A stretch of DNA of 64,000 nucleotides from the NCBI RefSeq assembly GCF_001540865.1, contig NC_033629.1, forward strand, positions 12,673,607 through 12,737,606, given 5' to 3'. Made by a program: the position numbers and the translations under genes. The notes beneath the pieces were generated by a model. That model was not told the origin of the DNA and searched no databases. It was given only the letters and a program-made list of their open reading frames with translations. Source of the DNA: Ananas comosus (taxonomy: Eukaryota; Streptophyta; Magnoliopsida; Poales; Bromeliaceae). The first letter of the stretch is position 1, and each line of letters begins with the position of its first letter. This document shows positions 61,186 to 64,000 of the stretch, piece by piece.

Positions 61186-63215
61186 CTAGACATGCTCTCC
61201 ATCGTGCTCGTTCTTCTCCGGGGAGCGCTTCTCGACGCGTGCGTGGTAAAGCAGAGCCCACAGATGCGTGATGAATTCGCCTCCTTCCTCTAGCTTGCTC
61301 GCGTGCGCCATGGCGTCCTTCGACGGGGCGAGGAACAAGATCAGCTCAGCCCAGAATCTCTCCAGAAGTTTCCAGCGTTCTGCATCTTCTTTTACGTGGT
61401 TCATCAATTGCCTGCCAAGTTTGACACCCTTGGAAATTATAGCCGCATCGGAATACTTGATATTCACCACGCCGTCGTAAGTGATTTTCCTGCATATTCC
61501 ACGAGGAGGGCAAGCTTCGCAGGCTTCGGCAAACATCTGCTTAAACATAATCTTGCTCGAATGACCGTGGATCGGAAGAAACTTGGGAGCGAAGACTACC
61601 AAGTAAGCACAATACTTCGATAAGCTATTGGCTACAGTCGCGCTAGATTCGAGCTCACTACGTAGGCCTTCGCCTTTTTCCTTCTTCGGAGGCAACTTCA
61701 TCTCACATAAGGCAGTCGCGATGTGCCAGATCATGATCGTGTGCATGTGGGTGTGCTCGTCTGCGTGAGCATGATCTCCGACTCCGCATGCCCAACCCAG
61801 CTGATCCTTGTGACCGAGCTCTGCCAACGTCGTGATACCGTTCGTAAGCACTACACTTTCCGACGCCAGTAACTTCTTCAGAGAAAGAAATATCGCTTTC
61901 TTCACCTCGGCTTTCAATCGTATGGGTTTTTCCTTCCTTAATCTTTGATTCAGCTTCCNTCTTCACCTCGGCTTTCAATTGTATGGGTTTTTCCTTTCTA
62001 AATCTTTGATTCGGCTTCCTCGATGTTCCCGGGAGACAATACACTAGCAAATAACAGCATCTAGAGCAAGTACAACAAGAATTTAGGCTATTTAGCAATG
62101 AGAATTGCTCTAGTTTCTCGTATAATGATCTGCAAGAAAGATTTCGCCAGAGGATGACCCGCAATATCTTGTCGACGTGGTACCGATCGAAGGCCAGGTG
62201 ATAATTCACGTACTTACAAATCAGTATAACTTTGCCCCAGTCAGAGAAGAGGTAACTGATGAATTCCCATATCTCCGCAAGGATGAGCAAGCTTACGAGC
62301 ACCTTGGTTATGGGATGTTCGGCGTGTTTTTTGAGATCTATCCTCATCGCAATCCAAATAGACATTGCGATCGTTGCGTAGAGAACGAAATTGCAAATCA
62401 GAATCCAAGGATTGGAGGCTACAGGGTGCTTGGTATGGAAGAGGTCTCGGAGAAATCCGAGCTCCGATTTGACCACCTCGAAGGCCCGCTTTCCGTCGTC
62501 GTCCTCCGAGAGAAGCCCGTCGCGGACCAATGCGCGGCTCTTGCTTTCGTCTTCTACTTGAGGATAGCCGTCAAACCTGTTGAACATATATAATATCAAA
62601 ACACTGTTCTCTGACAGCTTAAACTTTTTCAATAACTGATCGGTCGTTGTCGTTGGACGAACCTCATCTTGATCAGCTTGAACAAGGCGAAGGAAAGGCA
62701 CATGTCTCTGTACCGACCTCTGCTGCTGCCCTTGAATAACCTTCCCTCGCACCTCCAAACATCCTCGATGGTGGTGACCGCCGCGTCGTTCCTCAACTTC
62801 GGCTCGTAGCTCGGGGGTTCTGGTTCGGCCTGCTGCTCCTCGCCGATCACGAGATACTTATATCCCTTCATATTCGAGGGAACGAACAGTGCGCCTTGCT
62901 CGTGCTCGTGTTTCATGTACACCGCCACTAGTTTCGTGTTCGCCGTTCCGTAGGATTTCTCAGCAGCCCGGAAGCTGAAGATCCTTCCGACGATCTTCAG
63001 GATGGACAGGCCCCAGATTGTGAAGAGGATCTTCGAGATCTTTGAGTTCACTGAGCGCTCTGAGCTCTCTGAGCTATAATCCGTTGCACCAAGGAAAATA
63101 ACAAGCAAAACAAGCACGACGCTGTTATTCTCGAGTTGCGTCCTCTCGTGTGCCAGCATTGCCTCTTTCTTGTTGTGGCCGTAAAGGCTGTAGCCGAGGA
63201 CAGAGTAGAAGCAAT
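61186..63215 (-). CDS. DUF4220/DUF594 membrane protein, partial at 5' end; frame broken at a single-N duplication
   Basis: The visible exons are 63215-62663 and 62576-61186 (stop at 61188-61186), split by an 86-bp intron (LFKLIKMR before, FDGYP after). The first exon starts inside a codon after a cag acceptor, so an upstream exon with the protein N-terminus is missing. Hallmarks are the DUF4220 segment TKLVAVYMKHEHEQ, MKGYKYLVIGE and LSFALFKL, and the C-terminal DUF594 signature HTIMIWHIATALCE. At least four hydrophobic helices are visible (VLVLLVIFLG, ILFTIWGLSILKIV, ILICNFVLYATIAMSIWI, LVSLLILAEIWEFISYLF). The molecular function of this monocot-expanded family is unknown. A 61-bp direct duplication around N61959 shifts the frame. 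Collapsing one copy would join KPIQLKAEVK directly to KAIFLSLKKLL in one continuous frame. Confidence 0.88.
61899..62018. repeat. Direct duplication flanking the single N at 61959
   Basis: TCTTCACCTCGGCTTTCAAT, CGTATGGGTTTTTCCTT-type text and CTTTGATTC(A/G)GCTTCC occur on both sides of the N with a few mismatches, about 60 bp per copy. The N sits exactly between the copies, as expected for an unmerged overlap of two contig ends or two haplotypes. Confidence 0.85.
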
Positions 63216-64000
63216 CTGATGGAATAGTAATGGGTTAATTTTGTGAGTACTCTTCTTCTACCCCTAATTTCATAAATATTTTTAAAATAATTATCGATAT
63301 TAAAAAAAACCTTTTTAATTTTAAGAAAGTATCCAAATTATTCTTATTAATTATCTACGTTTAAAATTTGACTGCTTGTCCGTTTCGCTCATAAGAGAGC
63401 ATTCTAGGATTTAAAGTACTAGGCTTGTATGGTTTTAGTGATTTTTTAGAGCTTTAGAATTTTAAGGTATTTAAGGGTTTTAGGGTTTTAGGAGTTAGGG
63501 TTTAGGACCGCCGGCACGAAAATTTAATTAGCGAGTGTCTGCAAATTAATTTCACGTGTCTTTCTAGCCAAAATATAATTTAAAATATAAGCTAAAAATA
63601 AATTTGAAGTATAGAAACTAAACAGTATATAAAAATCTTGAATAAATCTAAACAGTATAGTACAATTTAAAATTACGACTAAATAAATATAGAATGTACA
63701 ACTTAAAATATAAATTTAAAATAAATTGTCTGCCGTGAACGAACCGGTCCTGCTGTAGGTATTTCTAAGACGAGTGGTCATTCATGGTACAGATTAAATT
63801 TATTTAAATTTTATTTTAAAATCAGGATTATAGGTTCATGTCTTGCAACAGACTCAAGAATCTGCTGTTAATTATCTCACACTTTCAATGTTAAAAACCC
63901 TCGATTAAGAGACCAAATGTAAATGCTAATAGTAAAAGAGACCAAACAGACAAATAAAATTTTATTAATATAATTTACCATGTACATGGCTTAACATGAG
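63216..64000. other. Right edge: probable intron or upstream DNA of the DUF4220/DUF594 gene
   Basis: AT-rich. Degenerate TTAGGGTTT-like words occur at about 63475-63507. I do not see the expected upstream exon. Confidence 0.45.

Noticed and set aside
63475..63507. Interstitial telomere repeat
   Set aside because: Only a few degenerate TTAGGGTTT-like words; too short and irregular.
6661..64000. LTR-retrotransposon coding regions (gag-pol)
   Set aside because: No reverse transcriptase, integrase or protease motifs were seen in any frame; apart from the TRIM, SINE candidate and old primer site, the mobile DNA I see is of DNA-transposon type.

Overview
The window is nuclear DNA of a flowering plant, very probably a commelinid monocot. 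The genes are intron-rich with GT-AG junctions. The two ERF-type genes are GC-rich and apparently intronless, and one gene belongs to the DUF4220/DUF594 family that is greatly expanded in grasses and relatives. The intergenic DNA is AT-rich and crowded with small non-autonomous transposons. Pineapple or a relative would fit, but I cannot fix the species. It is a draft assembly: there is one 945-base gap (13876-14820) and two single-N joins (48112, 61959), each flanked by a direct duplication.

Layout, left to right. A Yippee-like zinc-binding protein (+, 5' exons missing) carries an intact TRIM retrotransposon in an intron. It converges on the gene for translation elongation factor 1B gamma (-, 7 coding exons, 418 aa). 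From 6.7 to 24.9 kb lie two ERF transcription-factor genes (-), both with reading-frame damage, in a large MITE-rich region. Next come an RLP4-type malectin-like/LRR receptor-like protein (-, 9 exons, 636 aa), a FLYING SAUCER/Tul1-type transmembrane RING E3 ligase (-, 14 exons, 557 aa) and a MATE/DETOXIFICATION transporter (-, 7 exons, 470 aa). A WDR74/Nsa1-type WD40 ribosome-biogenesis protein follows (+, 12 exons, 430 aa). Then come a frameshifted lipid-transfer-protein-like gene (+) behind a 157-bp tandem duplication, a candidate Helitron 3' end, and a DUF4220/DUF594 membrane protein (-) running off the right side. All complete exon models listed here sum to a multiple of three.

The genes do not form one pathway. 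Two belong to the translation/ribosome machinery (EF1B gamma, WDR74), and both carry telo-box motifs near their starts. Two act in the endomembrane/cell-wall system (RLP4-type, FLY-type).

I did not find a new defence, metabolic or mobile system. The most notable observations are: the complete TRIM nested beside an older primer-binding site; hAT-type MITEs with exact 8-bp target duplications; a 526-bp fold-back element inside a TA microsatellite; a three-copy long-inverted-repeat MITE family; the damaged AP2 domain in an otherwise open ERF gene; and the single-N duplications, one of which breaks the DUF594 frame in a way that collapsing the duplication would repair.
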